Positions 46,945 to 60,383 of a DNA stretch of 64,000 nucleotides are shown piece by piece. The position numbers and the translations under genes were made by a program. Numbering within the stretch: position 1 is the stretch's first letter; the number at the start of each line of letters is the position of its first letter. This DNA comes from Dioscorea cayenensis subsp. rotundata. Taxonomy: Eukaryota > Streptophyta > Magnoliopsida > Dioscoreales > Dioscoreaceae. The stretch lies in contig NC_052475.1 of NCBI RefSeq assembly GCF_009730915.1, positions 28,581,016-28,645,015 of the forward strand, given 5' to 3'. The notes beneath the pieces were generated by a model, which saw only the letters and a list, made by a program, of their open reading frames with translations, had not been told where the DNA came from and did no database searches.

Positions 46945-47376
46945 ATGAGTGTTGGCAATGTGTCTGCTACACTCAGTGGTGTTCCTGTGCTTAGCGGCAC
47001 AAACTTTAAGACTTGGAAAAACAAGGTGACACTTGTTTTGGGATGTATGGATCTAGATCATGCATTAAGAGAACCCATCCTGCACCTCTTACAGATCAAA
47101 GCTCTCTTGAGGATAGGAGAGTTTTTGAGAGGTGGGAGAGGTCTAATCGCATTAGTTTGATGATCATAAAGAATACAATCCCTGGAGACTTTTTCTGGAC
47201 ACTATATGTCGAGGAAAATGATGTTAGGCACTTTCTTGACACCCTTGAGGAACGCTCGTAGAAGTGATAAAGGCGGAGATGAGTCTTGTCCTAAGGAAAC
47301 TTGTCTCTATGCGGTATAAGGGTGATGGGAACATACGTGAGTACGTTCTCGACATGTTTCATCTAGTCTGGGAAAG
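46945..47376 (+). pseudogene. Copia gag, frameshifted N-terminal part
   Basis: Gag begins at 46945 with a segment containing VPVLSGTNFKTWKNKV and VLGCMDLDHALR. The reading frame changes near 47070, near 47260 and near 47372, so the capsid region is split over three frames before joining the pol frame. Residues such as HFLDTLEE and REYVLDMFHLV show the family. No continuous product is possible. Confidence 0.85.
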
Positions 47377-50300
47377 TTGAAAGGCTTAAAAATTGAATTG
47401 CCGGAAGATGTTCGGTGCATTTGGTTTTTGATTTCCCTCCCTCCTCGATTCAGTCAGTTTGAAGTGAGCTATAACTGTCAGAAGGATAAGTGGACATTGA
47501 ATGAGCTCATCTCACATTTGGTACAGGAGGAAGATAGAACGAAACAGCATAAAGTTGAGAGTGCGCATTTGGCATCTTCTAACTCAGGCCCTCAAAAGAA
47601 GAGGAAATACGATAAAGTTGCGGCACCAAAATCGTGTAAGAAGACCAAAGGCCCTGAAAAAGAGCATAAAGAATTAAAATGCTTCTTCTGCAAGAAGGCT
47701 TCTCATGTAAAGAAAGACTGCCCTAAGTATCCCGCTTGGCGCGTAAAGAAAGGTATGTTTTTTGCTCAAGTTTGTACTGAAGTTAATTTCGTTTCAGTTA
47801 ATAGATATACTTGGTGGTTGGATTCAGCTGCTACAACTCACATAAGTGTATCAATGCAGGGTTGCCTGAACTGCCGAACGCCGAGTGATGGTGAAAGATA
47901 CATCTATATGGGGACTGGAAAGGCAGAAGTTGTAGGCGTAGGGACTTTTAGATTGTTACTTCGTACTGGTTTTTATTTAGAATTGAATAACACATTTATT
48001 GTACCGTCCTTCAGACGGAATTTAGTTTCTATTTCAATTTTAGACAAAGAAGGTTATTTTTGTTCATTTGGTAATAAAAAATGTGTTCTTCATTTTAATT
48101 CGATGTTGGTTGGAACCAGTACATTAAGTGAAAGTGATAATCTTTATTTGCTTGATATGGTTAATACAAACAATGAATCCCATAATACTGAAACTAAAGG
48201 AATAAAACGTAGATTACAAAATGAAAATTCCTACTCATTATGGCACAAGCGTTTGGGTCATATCTCTGAAAAGAGAATTGATAGGCTTGTAAGAGATGGA
48301 ATTATTGATGTAATTGACAAAACCAACAATAGTGTGTGCATTGAATGCATTAAAGGAAAGACTACAAACAAAAGGAAAGTGGGGGCCGAGAGAAGTAAAG
48401 AAGTCTTAGAACTTATACATACCGATATTTGTGGACCTTTCCCTATGGCGTCTTGGAACGGTCAACGGTATTTCATTACGTTCATTGATGACTACTCTCG
48501 TTATGGTTACCTCTACTTGTTGCATGAGAAATCAGAGGCCTTGGACTTTTTTAAGTCATTTAAGGCATAAGTTGAAAATCAATTGGGCAAGAATATAAAG
48601 GCCGTCAGATCTGATCGTGGTGGTGAATACTACGGTAGGTATGATGGATCAGGCGAGCAACGTTCGGGCCCTTTTTCTCAATACCTAGAGGAGTGTGGAA
48701 TCGTTCCTCAATACACCATGCCAGGTTGTCCTCGCATGAATGGTGTGGCAGAGAGGCGAAACAGAACTCTTAAAGATATGGTAAGATGTATGATTACTCA
48801 TACAACATTACCTAACTATCTCTGGGGTGAAGCATTAAAGACCGCAGTCTATCTCCTAAATAGAGTTCCCACTAAGGCTACTGAGAAGACCCCTTATGAA
48901 TTATGGACTGACAAGAAGCCTATCCTAAAGCATTTAAAAGTTTAGGGTTGTCCAGCTGAGGCAAGGCCTTATAGGCCTAATGAAAGAAAACTGGATGCAA
49001 GGACAATAAGTAGCTATTTTGTAGGGTACTCTGAAAAATCAAGAGGCTTTAAGTTTTATAATCCTAAATCAAGAACCTTTTTCGAAACGGGAAATGCCCG
49101 GTTTTTTGAGGATGTTGAGGTTGGGGAGGAGAATCGAAGTAATGATTTTGTCTTTGGGGAGGATTTGGATACATCTTTCTCTGCTGTTGCTAAGGATCAC
49201 AGTCAGGTTTCTTTTCCTGTTGTCATTCAAACGCAACATTCGGTACATGACAGAGATGATATTATTCCTACCCATCAAGAAGAGGGTACTCAACCAGTTA
49301 TTGGTGAGGAACAAGACATTCAATCTCAAATTCAAGAAGAACCAGTGCCTCTAAGGAGGTCCACGAGAGTAAGGAGAAATCCAATTTCGGATGACTATTT
49401 GATATTTCTCCATGAGCATGAAGGATATATTGACTCAATGGAAAATGATCCAGTTACCTTTAGTGAGGTAATTAATGGCTCAAACTCTCATAAATGGATC
49501 GAAGCTATGGGTGAGGAAATCCAATCCATGAAGGACCTTATCCCATTGCCGGAAGGTGTGAAACCTATTGGATGTAAATGGGTCTTTAAGACCAAAAGGA
49601 ATTCACAAGGTAATGTTGGAATGTATAAGGCGCGTCTAGTTGCGAAAGGATTTACTCAGAGGGAGGGCATCGATTACAAAGAGACTTTTTCTCCTGTTTC
49701 TGCAAAAGACTCTTTTAGGACCATTATGGCACTTGTTGCATATTTGGATCTTGAGCTACATCAGATGGATGTAAAGACGGCTTTTCTTAATGGAGAAATT
49801 GAGGAGACCATTTATATGATGCAGCCGGAGGGATTAGTCACTGGGGAGACTAATCAAATGGTTTGCAAAGTTAAGAAATCTATCTATGGGCTTAAACAGG
49901 CTTCCCGACAATGGTATCAAAAGTTCCATCATATTGTTCTCTCATTTGGCTTTGAGGTGAACACTGTTGAGGATTGTGTGTATCACAAGTTCAGTGGGAG
50001 TAAGTACATATTTTTGATTCTATATGTTGATGATATTCTACTTGCCAGCAGTGACAAAGGGATCCTTTGGGAAACTAAGAAATTTCTCTCTGAAAGTTTT
50101 GAGATAAAAGATCTTGGTGAAGCATCCTTTGTATTAGGGATCCAGATTCATCGTGATCGTTCACAAGGCTCTTTGAGTTTATCTCAGAAGAGCTATATTG
50201 AGAAAATATTGCAAAGGTTTGGCATGCAGAAGTGTAAGCCTCATGACACCCCCGTGTCGAAGGGAGATAAATTTAGTTTAAGACAGTGTCCTAAGGAAGG

Positions 50301-51012
50301 AATTGAATCCGAATACATGCAGAACATTCCCTATGCATCTGCAGTAGAAAGTCTTATGTATGCACAGGTCTGTACCCGTCCTGACCTGGCATTTATAGTA
50401 GGAATGCTTGGAAGATATCAATGTAATCCAGGTAGAGAACATTGGGTTGCAGCCAAAAGGGTCTTTAGATATCTTCAAAAGACAAAGGATTACGCGCTCA
50501 CATACAAGAGGTTGGATAGGCTTGAGATCATTGGGTATTCCGACTCCGACTTTGCTGGATGCTTGGATAGTCGTAAGTCGACATCTGGTTACATCTTCAC
50601 TATGGCTGGTGGTGCTGTTTCATGGAGAAGTGCCAAGCAATCCTTGGTTGCTTCATCAACCATGGAGGCAGAATTCATCGCATGTTATGAGGCATCTAGT
50701 CATGCTATTTGGCTGCGCAATTTCGTTAAAGGATTACGAGTTGTCGAAAGCATAAAGAGACCTTTGACGTTGTATTGTGATAATAGAGCAGCAGTTTTGT
50801 TCTCAAACAGCAACAGAAGTTCTTCTAGGTCTAAGCATATAGACATTAAGTTCTTAGCTGTTAAAGAAAGGGTTCAGAGTGGCTTTGTTAGTATTGAGCT
50901 TATAGGGACAAATTCCATGGTTGCGGATCCGCTTACAAAAGCATTGGCGCCTACAGTTTTTCATGAACATATTGCTAGCATGGGCGTCGTTAGTATGAAT
51001 GCTTCTGATTAG
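47377..51012 (+). pseudogene. Copia gag C-terminus and pol (PR, INT, RT, RNase H) with two in-frame stops
   Basis: One frame runs from 47377 to 51012. It holds the nucleocapsid zinc knuckle CX2CX4HX4C (47680-47721), the protease site read as DSA where DSG is usual (about 47820), the integrase HHCC region with HKRLGH and CIEC, the D-D-E triad residues near 48422, 48610 and 48751, RT with AFLNG, GLKQA and YVDD (50023-50034), and RNase H with SDFAG, EAEF and YCDN. Stops at 48568-48570 and 48943-48945 both fall in integrase. The protease Gly-to-Ala change is a further possible defect. Confidence 0.93.
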
Positions 51013-51417
51013 TTGGAGTTTATTTTTCATAGCTTGATATTTATGTTGATGTCATGACACTTTTTTTGATTAATTTTTAATAAAGTTTATCGTTTATTTT
51101 TGCTCTGAACTATGATCTCATAAAGACTTTAAAGTTGGACCAGTTGGAAATAGACAAGCGTAGATCACATTAGCTTGTAATTTCCATGCTACACATCCAC
51201 ACTTTATCTATGTCGTTAGTTAAGTCGGTATGTGTGAGCTTGGTGGGTTTAGTTGCATTGATCGTGCGACGATCGCCCCTATGTTCCATGTATAGATGAG
51301 GCTGATGGGACTGAGATTGATTTAGATAATTTTTTTCAGCTTGTAATTACATTTTGGTTGTTGATAGTAATTTATACATAATTTTGAATTCCCGAAGGTG
51401 CATAATTGTATGGTCCA

Positions 51418-51427
51418 AGTGGGAGAT
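51418..51427 (+). promoter_or_regulatory. Polypurine tract of the copia element
   Basis: AAGTGGGAGAT directly abuts the TGTTGG start of the 3' LTR, the usual place of second-strand priming. Confidence 0.8.
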
Positions 51428-51956
51428 TGTTGGATTGTGGACCACACAATATGTAAGGATATAAGGACTTATGTGCATAAGTTGTGTAGACGTACACAAC
51501 TAATGTTTATAATTAGTGTATATCTTATTATATTCAAGTTTTGAATGGACCCAAATTGTGATCGATTCAAGTTTGAATTTGGTCCCTAATTATCTAATTT
51601 TAAATGTGTGGATATACATATTAATCATATGTTGTGTAGAATTCACGGGGGCAAAATTGTTAAATCTATGATGGGCGATTTGTAATTAGCCCTCATAAAG
51701 AATTTCTTATAAATAGGGGTGTGGTCCCTCGATCGAGCATGCAACGATCCGAGATTCGAATTAAGTTTTTCCGAATTAGGGTTCCCAACTCCCCTCTCGC
51801 GTGTGATCGGTGAGAAGAACCAGCAAGACCCAATCACTTTCGGCATAATCAATGGATTCAAGTGCGTGACGCCTCGCCACTTTCTTTGTTCCTAAGCAAT
51901 CTCCAAGCAAGAAGATCCAGGGTATGAATTAGGGTTTATACCCATTAGATCCATCA
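51428..51956 (+). repeat. 3' LTR of the copia element
   Basis: Starts TGTTGGA and ends CCATCA. It aligns along its length with the 5' LTR. Differences include one-base indels near 51514, 51562 and 51586 and a small rearranged patch near 51725-51735. Confidence 0.95.
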
Positions 51957-52144
51957 TTTTTGACCTATTACTGTATATCTGGAAGTCACTAATTCAAATA
52001 AGTAAAATTTTTTGAACATCTAATACAAAAAGAGAAATTTATTTTGTGTATTTGAACATTTACTAAAGTGTTTTTGACCTGTTATTTTACACTTAGGAAG
52101 CATTATTCAAATCAGTAAAATCTTTTCAATTTTTAAATACAAGT

Positions 52145-52659
52145 CACTACACCATAATGGATCTTTAGCGAAGTTTTTTTTTTTTAAACATTTAGCGGTG
52201 TTTTTAAACGCCGCTAATTACCATAACGGCGATTTCACAAAACGCCGCCAAAGATAGTGTCGGTAATGTCCCAGCAATTAGCGGCGTTTCAAGATAAACG
52301 CCGCTCACTTAGTGGCGTTTTTTATTTCCTTTAGCGGCGTTTTATACCTTATAAAATAATTAATTTACTAATTATATTAGCAGCGTTTATCTGTTCTTTA
52401 GCGGCATTTTTAAAAAATAATTTAAAAATTTAATGTAAATTTTTTTAACCTAATTTTTTTTTAAAAAAAGAAAAACAACTACTCTAATTATTATTATTAT
52501 TATTATTTCTTTTTTTAGATTTTTTTGTTCTTTATTTTTAAATTATTATATTTTCTCTTTTTAAATTATTATTATTATTATTATTATTATTTTCTCTTTT
52601 TCCTCTTTTCTTCTTCTTCTTCTTCTTCTTCACATCTTGTTTCTTCCTCCTCTAGTTTC

Positions 52660-52690
<31 letters not shown>

Positions 52691-53556
52691 CCATCTTCTT
52701 CTTCTTCTTATCACGTCGTCATCATCGTCATCACATTCTTCATCTTCATCTTCATCTTCTTCATCATAACTTGGTGTCCTTTTCACACTTTTTTTAATAT
52801 CAAAGGGTATTTATAGAAAATAAAAACTGATGGTATTTAGCGGTGTTTTTCTTAGAAAACACCGCTAAATAAAAATTTTAAAATTAATAGCGCCAAATTC
52901 AAATTTTCTCGAAAAAGATGGCGCAAATTTTGAATTTTAAAAAAAAAAATTTTGGTGGCGTTTTTATGCATAAACGCAGCTAAAGTTTAATTTTGTAATT
53001 TTTAAATTAAAAAAAATTAGATTTTCACAACGGTTTTTGGGACAAACGCCACGGAATTTTTAATTTTATAAATTTTCAAATAAAAATTTTTTTACCATCT
53101 CGCGGTGTTTTTGAAAAAACGCCGCTAAATCTAAATTTTTTGGCTTTTAAAATTTAATTATATCATAACTTTAGCGGCATTTTTAGTCATAAATGCCGCT
53201 AAAGTACATTACTTTTATGGCGTTTTAAAAACAACGCCGCTAAATATAAATTTATTACTTTCAAATTTTATCATATCAGGAATTTAGCGGCGTGTTTTCT
53301 AAAAACGCCACTAATTACATTACTTTAGTGGCGTTTATTATAAAAACGCCGCTAAACATAAATTTTGTGCTTTGAAATTTAATAGTATTATGACTTTAGT
53401 GGCGTTTTAGTAAAAAACGCCGCTAAATATAAACTTTATGACTTTGAAATTTAATAACATCTAGAATTTAGCAGCTTTTTACAGAAACGCTGCTAAATTA
53501 CAGTACTTTAGTGGCACTTGCAGGAAACGCCGCTAAAGACCCATTATGGTGTAGTG
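52145..53556. mobile_element. Non-autonomous CACTA-type DNA transposon with AGCGGCG repeat arrays
   Basis: Ends are CACTACACCATAATGG and its inverted copy, extending to about 26 bp with one mismatch. The 3-bp target duplication AGT flanks it (52142-52144 and 53557-53559), as expected for CACTA. The 1.41-kb interior encodes nothing credible. It is filled with the unit TTTAGCGGCGTTTT and its complement AAAACGCCGCTAAA, often as adjacent inverted pairs about 15 bases apart. The centre (52488-52770) is a series of ATT, TTC and ATC trinucleotide runs. Subterminal repeats of this kind bind CACTA-encoded proteins in well-studied elements; that role here is inferred. Confidence 0.88.
52488..52770. repeat. 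Trinucleotide microsatellite chain inside the CACTA element
   Basis: Runs of ATT, TTC/CTT, ATC and CTT units follow each other. The ORF across them (52525-52797) is low-complexity and not a gene. Confidence 0.9.
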
Positions 53557-53652
53557 AGTGTTGAGCTAAACTTATCCAAATTACTAGTTAAAGGGACAAA
53601 CTTATTATTCACAGTAAAAAAACCACTTAATCTTGCAACACAATTAATAGAT

Positions 53653-54009
53653 TGTTAGTTTTGTTGTCAATGTGGAATATGAATTTTTACAATTACTAAT
53701 CACAAACACCAAACATAGAGAAAAAAAAAACAAAATTGGCTATTCGGCATCACTTACCCACATCCGTGGGTCAAATCTAGAGAATTAATCCACTAACAAA
53801 ATAGGTATAATAAAAGTATAATGTTCTTATAAATTTAGGAAGATCACACACTTCTCCCTCAAATTTGCAACCAAGTCACTAACTATATCGATGATCAACA
53901 GACAAAATTTTATCTTGGAAACTTAACCTTAACCAATCTTTAGTTGGTCTAAACTAGTATTAAAGCAATATGCCTTACTCAAGATCACAAGCATAATCAC
54001 CAAGGACAA

Positions 54010-54051
<42 letters not shown>

Positions 54052-55380
54052 AGCTCAACAAATGATCACCACGTTCCTTTGCCCTTTTTTTTATCACATA
54101 CTCTTAAGAAGAGGCTTATATAGTCATATACATGAACCGCCTCCTGAACTTTTCTCTTCTACCTTATTTCTCTAATAACTTTGAATCTGGTATCATAAAC
54201 TTATTATGCCATAGTTATGACTTGGCCCAAACACTTGCTAAAAATAAATGAGTCACTATTTTAGGTTGCAACAAGACTTGGCAACACCACCATTTCCCGT
54301 CCTAGCTAAGTAAAAGTCAAACATGGTTCTAATCAATTTTGGTGAAATCAGGAAAATGACTATACTTACCAAATACATAAGCAACAACCAAACATGGTCT
54401 TTAATCAAAAGCCCAAACTAAATGTTCCTTTGATCATCCCAAAATAGCTTCCAATCACTTTTAATGGAATCTAATAATCTTCAATCAGTCAATCAATTTT
54501 GGTGTTTGCCAAATTTAGTTCCCAATCAAATATGTCGTTAATCATCTCATTAAGAAATCTCCATAAATAGCTTCTAACTTGATATGGCTCTCTAATTAAT
54601 CAATTAATGTAGAAATCTCCCAATTTAGTCCCATCAATTAAAATAGTCCCAATCACCACAATAGAAAAATCACCTCTTCTTCCATTAAATCTTCTTAATT
54701 ACCATATTAACAAATAATGCCAATTCTTAAGAATACAATAAGGAAACTATTGTATTTTAACCTTGACAATCTCCCTTTTTGGTATTGTTTATTACAACCA
54801 GGTTATAACATAAGCAGCTTTTCAAGTTCTAATATAATGAGTTTCAAGTTTCAATGTAATACAGATTTGAGTTATAACATAAAGTAGATAATAACCTTAG
54901 GTAAATAGTGGAAACAACCTTCAAACTGCACATTCCTTCCCCTTTGTGATAGAATATATGGCAAAGCTGCACATACCAATAGTAAACAAAAGCTGCAAAT
55001 GCCATTATCCATCATTGTAAAAACGTAGATACCAAAGTAGCTCAAAATACAAGCACAACCCTACTAAGTTACAATTCGAGTTATGACTTCCAAATCCTCA
55101 ACACACAATAGCACAAAACTTGAGGAATTATCACAAATAACTTTAACTCCACTTGAAGTTTAGCCCTTAAACACAACCAAATAAAAAACAATAGCATTAA
55201 TACCTACGTCATTTTTAAAGCCCTTCCCTTTTAATTTTTCAAAGTAGAACAAGAAATTAAATTAGGCAAATGCCTAATTCTAACCTCACTTGCTCATACT
55301 TAGTAGGTTAAATGTCTTAGTGAATATAGTAGCAAGTTGATTTTGAGTTGTAACATATTCCATGACAATGGTCTTTTTCT
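53653..55380 (-). mobile_element. 3' end of a second copia-like element: RNase H tail, polypurine tract and LTR
   Basis: On the minus strand a stretch near 55377-55290 reads as the end of a copia RNase H domain (EYVTTQNQLATIFTKT). About 0.5 kb later comes the purine tract AAAAAGGGAGAT (54769-54780), directly followed by TGTCAAGG at 54768, the LTR start. The LTR runs to about 53653, giving roughly 1.1 kb, and shares 'attggcattat' with the solo-LTR-like copy at 32316-33765. The rest of the element is missing beyond 55380, where another repeat begins. Confidence 0.65.
54013..54048. repeat. (CT)n microsatellite inside the second copia LTR
   Basis: Eighteen CT units in a row. Confidence 0.95.
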
Positions 55381-57792
55381 GTAATGCCTGACCTGTGGGC
55401 CAATCACGAAACAAAGGGTAGAGAGGTGCATGCAACATCCTAACCTCAAGCTACCACAAGGCATCAAGGAGAGGACCTGCTGATACTTGTTCACTTTTTC
55501 CAAGAGAATCAAAGATCACCCCAATGATTCAAGGAAGATCACAATAAAAGTTCACACAACGGTCAAAATACAAGAATAGGAAAGAATAGATAACAAATAA
55601 CAATTAAAACTCTATAATAGTCTAGTGGATCCACTGAATATGCTCAAGAAAACAGTAAGACCTAAACGGACCATTACTGGGATGAGCACTGCTCCCCACA
55701 GCCCCTAACCCACCACCACCGGGTGGCTATACTAGACTTGGGAAAAAGGGGAGTGGGTGGGTAACGACGCTACTTTCGATGAGGGACAATACACAACACA
55801 TTAGAGTAATAAAGTTATAGGAGAATAACAAAATCAAAGCTCAATATCTTGTAATAACAAAGTTACAACCCATCCCACAGGACCGGCATGCGATAACCCG
55901 AGGAAGGATATGCACAACTCAACCCTTGAGTCACCTCAAGGCTTACAATTTCCTGGGATTATATAATACTATACACAATATTGCAAATATGAATTATACA
56001 AGGCATGTGACACAATGATAGCACAGAGGAAGCAACAATTCCATAAACAAGATGATAGAGTTCAAAGAGATATACATGTCACATGTACAACCAAGATTTT
56101 CAAGGAAATAGACAAGTGTACAAGAAATACATGTTTTTAGATTTAACCTTGTTCCTTAAAGAATGCAAACATGATAAAAAATAAACATACACAAGACTCA
56201 GGATGAAGATTGATGGAACAAGCAATTGCCAAGAACTTCTCCTGGTCGCGGCACCACTAAATAGTAAACCCTGAAAGAGGGGAAAGGGGTGAGTATCTAA
56301 AGTCACTCAGTGTGTGGATTAGCACAATTCTAAAAGGAAATGAAAGCAAACCAATTAAATTCTAACAAACAAGCTTTTTCAAGCATACATATAGCCTTAA
56401 AATGTTTCGACATATGTATAACGTGTATATATAAACACAGGTTCCATAATGAGCATAAACATCAATTTGATCAAATAAAAATTTTGACATTTACAAATAA
56501 CAATTTTGGGCATAACACCAGTTTTCAAAAGGATCACAAACAAAACTCATCAACAAACCATTCTTTCAAAAATGTAGAGAAATTCACTTCTTAGAGATTT
56601 CTTTCTCAATAAAAACATATTTTCCGAAAACATAAGGTTTGCATCTCAATAAAATGATTCATGGTCCAGAAAATTTTTCCAAACTCTAGCTGTGGCCATG
56701 GCTAGGTTCAGAGTCGTCAATGTCCTCATACCCTTGACATTGACCCATCGAGACCCCATGCGATGACCCCGGGTTCTCAGTGTATTACCCAAACAGGAAT
56801 CTCCACACCACTCAAAATAGGTACAATACTGGGACCTCCACGCCACCTCTATAGGCCGGACCTTGGAGACTACCTCCCACTGCAGTAGGTTAGGCTAAAG
56901 CCTTTAGTCACCTTCAAAACCACCATGTCAAGAACATTAAGACCGTTGCCCAACACTTTTGTGTGTATGTTCATGACCTGTAGGTGTTCGAATAATACAA
57001 TTCATGTTGAACCATATCATAATATCCATGTAGAAGACTAACATTGGTATTTCATGAACAAAATCTTTTTCATAACCATAACATGTCAAAAGCATGAATA
57101 TGTGAAAAGAGGAGATTTCATAATCCATTTAAATCGTTGAAATCCAATAAATTCATAATCAAACTAGTTAATGTGACTATAGCGCTCATATAAAATCAAT
57201 AACATAGCAATCGTTTCAAATCAATAAAATATCAAGGCTATACAATAAAAGCATGAAAAGCTTCCATTTAACGATTAAAATATTTGGAGATCCTAGAGGA
57301 ATCATGCATTTCAATTTAATTTACTCACAAACTTAGGAGACTAAATTCTACAAGAATGTTACTCCACCGCCGGCTACTTGTCTCAAGCCGAGCTTCACCA
57401 CCTAACCGAAACACAACCACACACACACAGGAACTAAGCAACAAAAGAGAATGAATAAAGAGATGTACAAAAAAATAATCCTAAATTTATATGCAATAAA
57501 ACCCTATAAGCTGCCTAGGGTTGGCTCAAACTTAGGTTCAAGGATTTTGAAATTGTTTCTATGGAGATTAGCTTCCTTCCAAACCAAGTTAACAAGAATA
57601 AGAAGCAAAGATCACCTGCGCTATAGTAAAAGCTACAATACACGGTATCCATCAAAATAAAGGTCCATGGTTTCAACAATGTTGAAGGAAAAGAAATACA
57701 TACACTCCTCTCAAGCTTCTAACACTAAACATACAGAAATGGAGGCAAGAATCAAGCTTTTCATGCTCATCATTCTCAAACCCAGATTTAGC
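55380..57792. repeat. Unclassified LTR-like repeat, left part
   Basis: The region begins TGTAATGCCTGACC, directly abutting the truncated copia sequence. It has a base composition and phrases ('cccatgcgatgaccccgggttctcag', 'gggtaacgacgctac') like plant LTR or non-coding retroelement DNA. No domain is recognised. Sequence before 57793 and after 59273 seems to be one region split by the insertion at 57793-59273. Confidence 0.4.
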
Positions 57793-59273
57793 TTATTGCT
57801 TCCCTGCAAGTGTACGTGATCGGCAAGTAATAATACCTTGTGTAAAGACACGAGGATCGTATTCCTCGGGGCTAAAGATCTACTATTACTCCGTCACTAC
57901 CTATTATCTAGCCTAACATCTTAAGCATGTAAATTTACTCTTGTAGGTGTAAGAAAGTAAATATAATACGGCTACACAAATTAAAGAATTAAGCAAGAGA
58001 TTACAAAAGCTATAATGAAATGCAAAGGCCTATGGATGTGGATCCCCATGAGGGGTCATCATGATGCAAGGATGAAGAATAATAGATGCAAGGGTGATTT
58101 GGACTGAGGGATCTTAAGATTAGATCAATCTCAATTTCTCGGTGATTGAACCCTAATCCCATACTAATGTTGGACGGAATCTCTTCCTAACCAACACCCC
58201 TACAATTGCATTAATAACAAGAAAATCCCAAGACAAGGGTACACTTAACCCAAGTTTACCCTTGAAGAACGAAGGGCTACCGACATCCAATTTCTTGGCA
58301 TGTCGGTACAAGTAACCCCTTTTAATTCATACATGATCTAATACATGTGAGTAGGTCACTTCGATGTGTATAACTCAAGATAGAACTACGAATCTCTCCA
58401 TAAGTAGTTCTAAGCATGAAGCACAATAAATTAAATCACAAATCAACCCAAGTATTAGAATTAAGCAACAATCATCCAAAATACATGATGAACTCCCCAA
58501 GGTTCACCGACATCCGGTGGCCTTGGGGGTCTAGTGTGCCATCATACAAGTGTGAGCAAGAATATAAAGCAAAACACTAATAGTTCATAGATGACACTCC
58601 CTAGTCGAAATGATGAAGAAGGAGATGGAGATCGGATAGAATGATGCTTCCCCCGTCCAAGGAGTACCGAATGAAGCTTCCCCTAGCCGAAGGTCGCTTC
58701 CCGGTCCTAGAAACCTTCCTTCCTTGGTGATGGATCTCTCCTTTGAATGATAAAGCTCTTGAAACCTTCTTTAGCCCTAGAATGTCGCCTTCAAAGATAT
58801 CTTCGTTCTTCCTCTTCTCCTCTCTAAATGGTGGCCAAAGAATGCCCTTGAAACCCTAGAATTCACTTTTTATACCCTCAGGGCATACGGGGCCGTATGG
58901 AGAGCGTATAGTGCACAAAACATTGATAAATCGTGGCATACCAGGGTCCATACGGCCTTCATGCGACCCCGTATGGAGGCCGCATGAGTTAGGCAAAATT
59001 CTCTGTCCTGAAAAAGCCTCACCTGCTACAATAGCTGCTACAGTTAAATTGCTACAATATCCAGTTACAGTGATATGCTACAGTAAATGCGCTGCAATAC
59101 TGTGAGACCATATTTTCTTCTTTTTCCTCCCTAATTGTGTCCTCGTGTTCTCCATGAACTACAAAGCAAATAACACTCGATTAAGCACAAAATGGGCATC
59201 AATTCCTAAAGAAATACATGCTAAGCATATAAAATACATATAATAAAATACATATATTTAGACACTTATCACT
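57793..59273 (-). mobile_element. Solo-LTR-like insertion (gypsy-type ends)
   Basis: On the minus strand it begins TGATAAGTGTCTAAATATATG and ends TTGCAGGGAAGCA, resembling LTRs of plant gypsy elements. It contains a repeated 'gccgtatgg / ccgtatggaggccgcatg' patch near 58890-58985 and 'ctgtagca / ctacagt' repeats near 59030-59095. TAGC flanks both sides (57788-57791 and 59274-59277), only four bases, so the exact edges are uncertain. Confidence 0.5.
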
Positions 59274-59277
59274 AGCA

Positions 59278-60058
59278 TTCAAGATGGAATTCCAAGAAGA
59301 AATCATGGAGAGAAACAAGAATGATGGGAGTAATCATCTTGCCCAACCCTAGGAAAAATAAGAGAGAAGGAATGGAGGTTCAACCTAGGATGAAGAAGGA
59401 GATCATCCAATTAAGGAGTCTCCTCATCCAAGGAGGGAATGTCAAGAGAATGAGAAAAAAGAGGGGGAAAAGAAGAATAAAAAGGGTTTAGGGCTTGCAA
59501 ATGATGAAAATGCCCTTGCCTCTTCACACAAGACCTAGAAAAATGCAACTACCTACGCGTTGTGCTAGTGCACATGCGGGCAGCATGGATGCCGGGCCGC
59601 CTGGCATGCCATAAGGGCTCACAGCAAACCACACGGGCCGGCCAGCAAGCAGTGCGGACAGGCTCACGGCAAGCCACACGACCCGCTAGACATGGCTTAC
59701 GGCACACGTGCGGGCGCGCTCTCACCCGTGCGAGCCATAAATGACACCAAATTGACTATCGAGCACACTTAACCACGTGGTAAGCCCTACTGAGGCATTT
59801 ACAAAAAGCTTTAGCCAAAGCTTCTAGTCAACAAATAAGAAAAAGACCAAAAATACCACATGAGGAGTCCCTCCCCACTAACTCCCTCGTCCCGGTGAGG
59901 ATTCCCCTGCCTTCTTCACCAACCAAATTGGGCAATGGGAAGGGGAAAGGCACCATTTCTCGCTTCTCGCCCTGCGGGGATCCCCACCCCCGCCCTTACA
60001 ATTAGGATTCGCTATTTTGTTTTCACTTCTTTTTTTCTTTTAATCCATGTACTGTTGT

Positions 60059-60096
<38 letters not shown>

Positions 60097-60373
60097 AATA
60101 TAATTTTATTTTGTGTAGGGTCGCAGCAGAGTGGGAGACCACTCCTCGCTCTCGTCCCGCTAAAAGGACCAAGAAGTCCCCCTCCCCCTATATGAAGATA
60201 GAGCAAGCGTATAAAAAGTAAAATAATTGTTAACTATCTTTGTAATAGGAGAGTTAGTATTTCATTCTTTTTCCAAGCAAAAAGTTATGGTTTATCCAAA
60301 TATATATATATATATAAGAAAATTATGATTAAAAGGTTTATATTTTTTATTTAAAAGAAAAACAACCGGCTTA
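59278..60373. other. Repeat-like DNA, right continuation plus (TG)n spacer
   Basis: Bases 59278-59860 appear to continue the region left of the insertion. A GC-rich patch at 59560-59740 contains several variants of 'gcggcc / gccggcc'. Bases 60063-60091 are (TG)n. No gene is recognised. Confidence 0.4.
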
Positions 60374-60383
60374 ACATGATGTG

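Larger units (their letters stand above)
45209..51956 (+). mobile_element. Complete Ty1/copia LTR retrotransposon, inactivated
   Basis: A 6.75-kb element with two LTRs (531 and 529 bp), a primer-binding-site-like sequence, gag and pol in the copia order PR-INT-RT-RNaseH, and a polypurine tract before the 3' LTR. It is flanked by the 5-mer TTTTT on each side (45204-45208 and 51957-51961). LTRs differ at a few percent of positions, including several one-base indels, so insertion is not very recent. Gag is frameshifted and integrase has two stops, so it can move only with help from another copy. Confidence 0.95.

Noticed and set aside
52525..52797. 90-codon ORF of Phe, Tyr, Ser and His runs
   Set aside because: It translates consecutive trinucleotide microsatellites inside a CACTA element.
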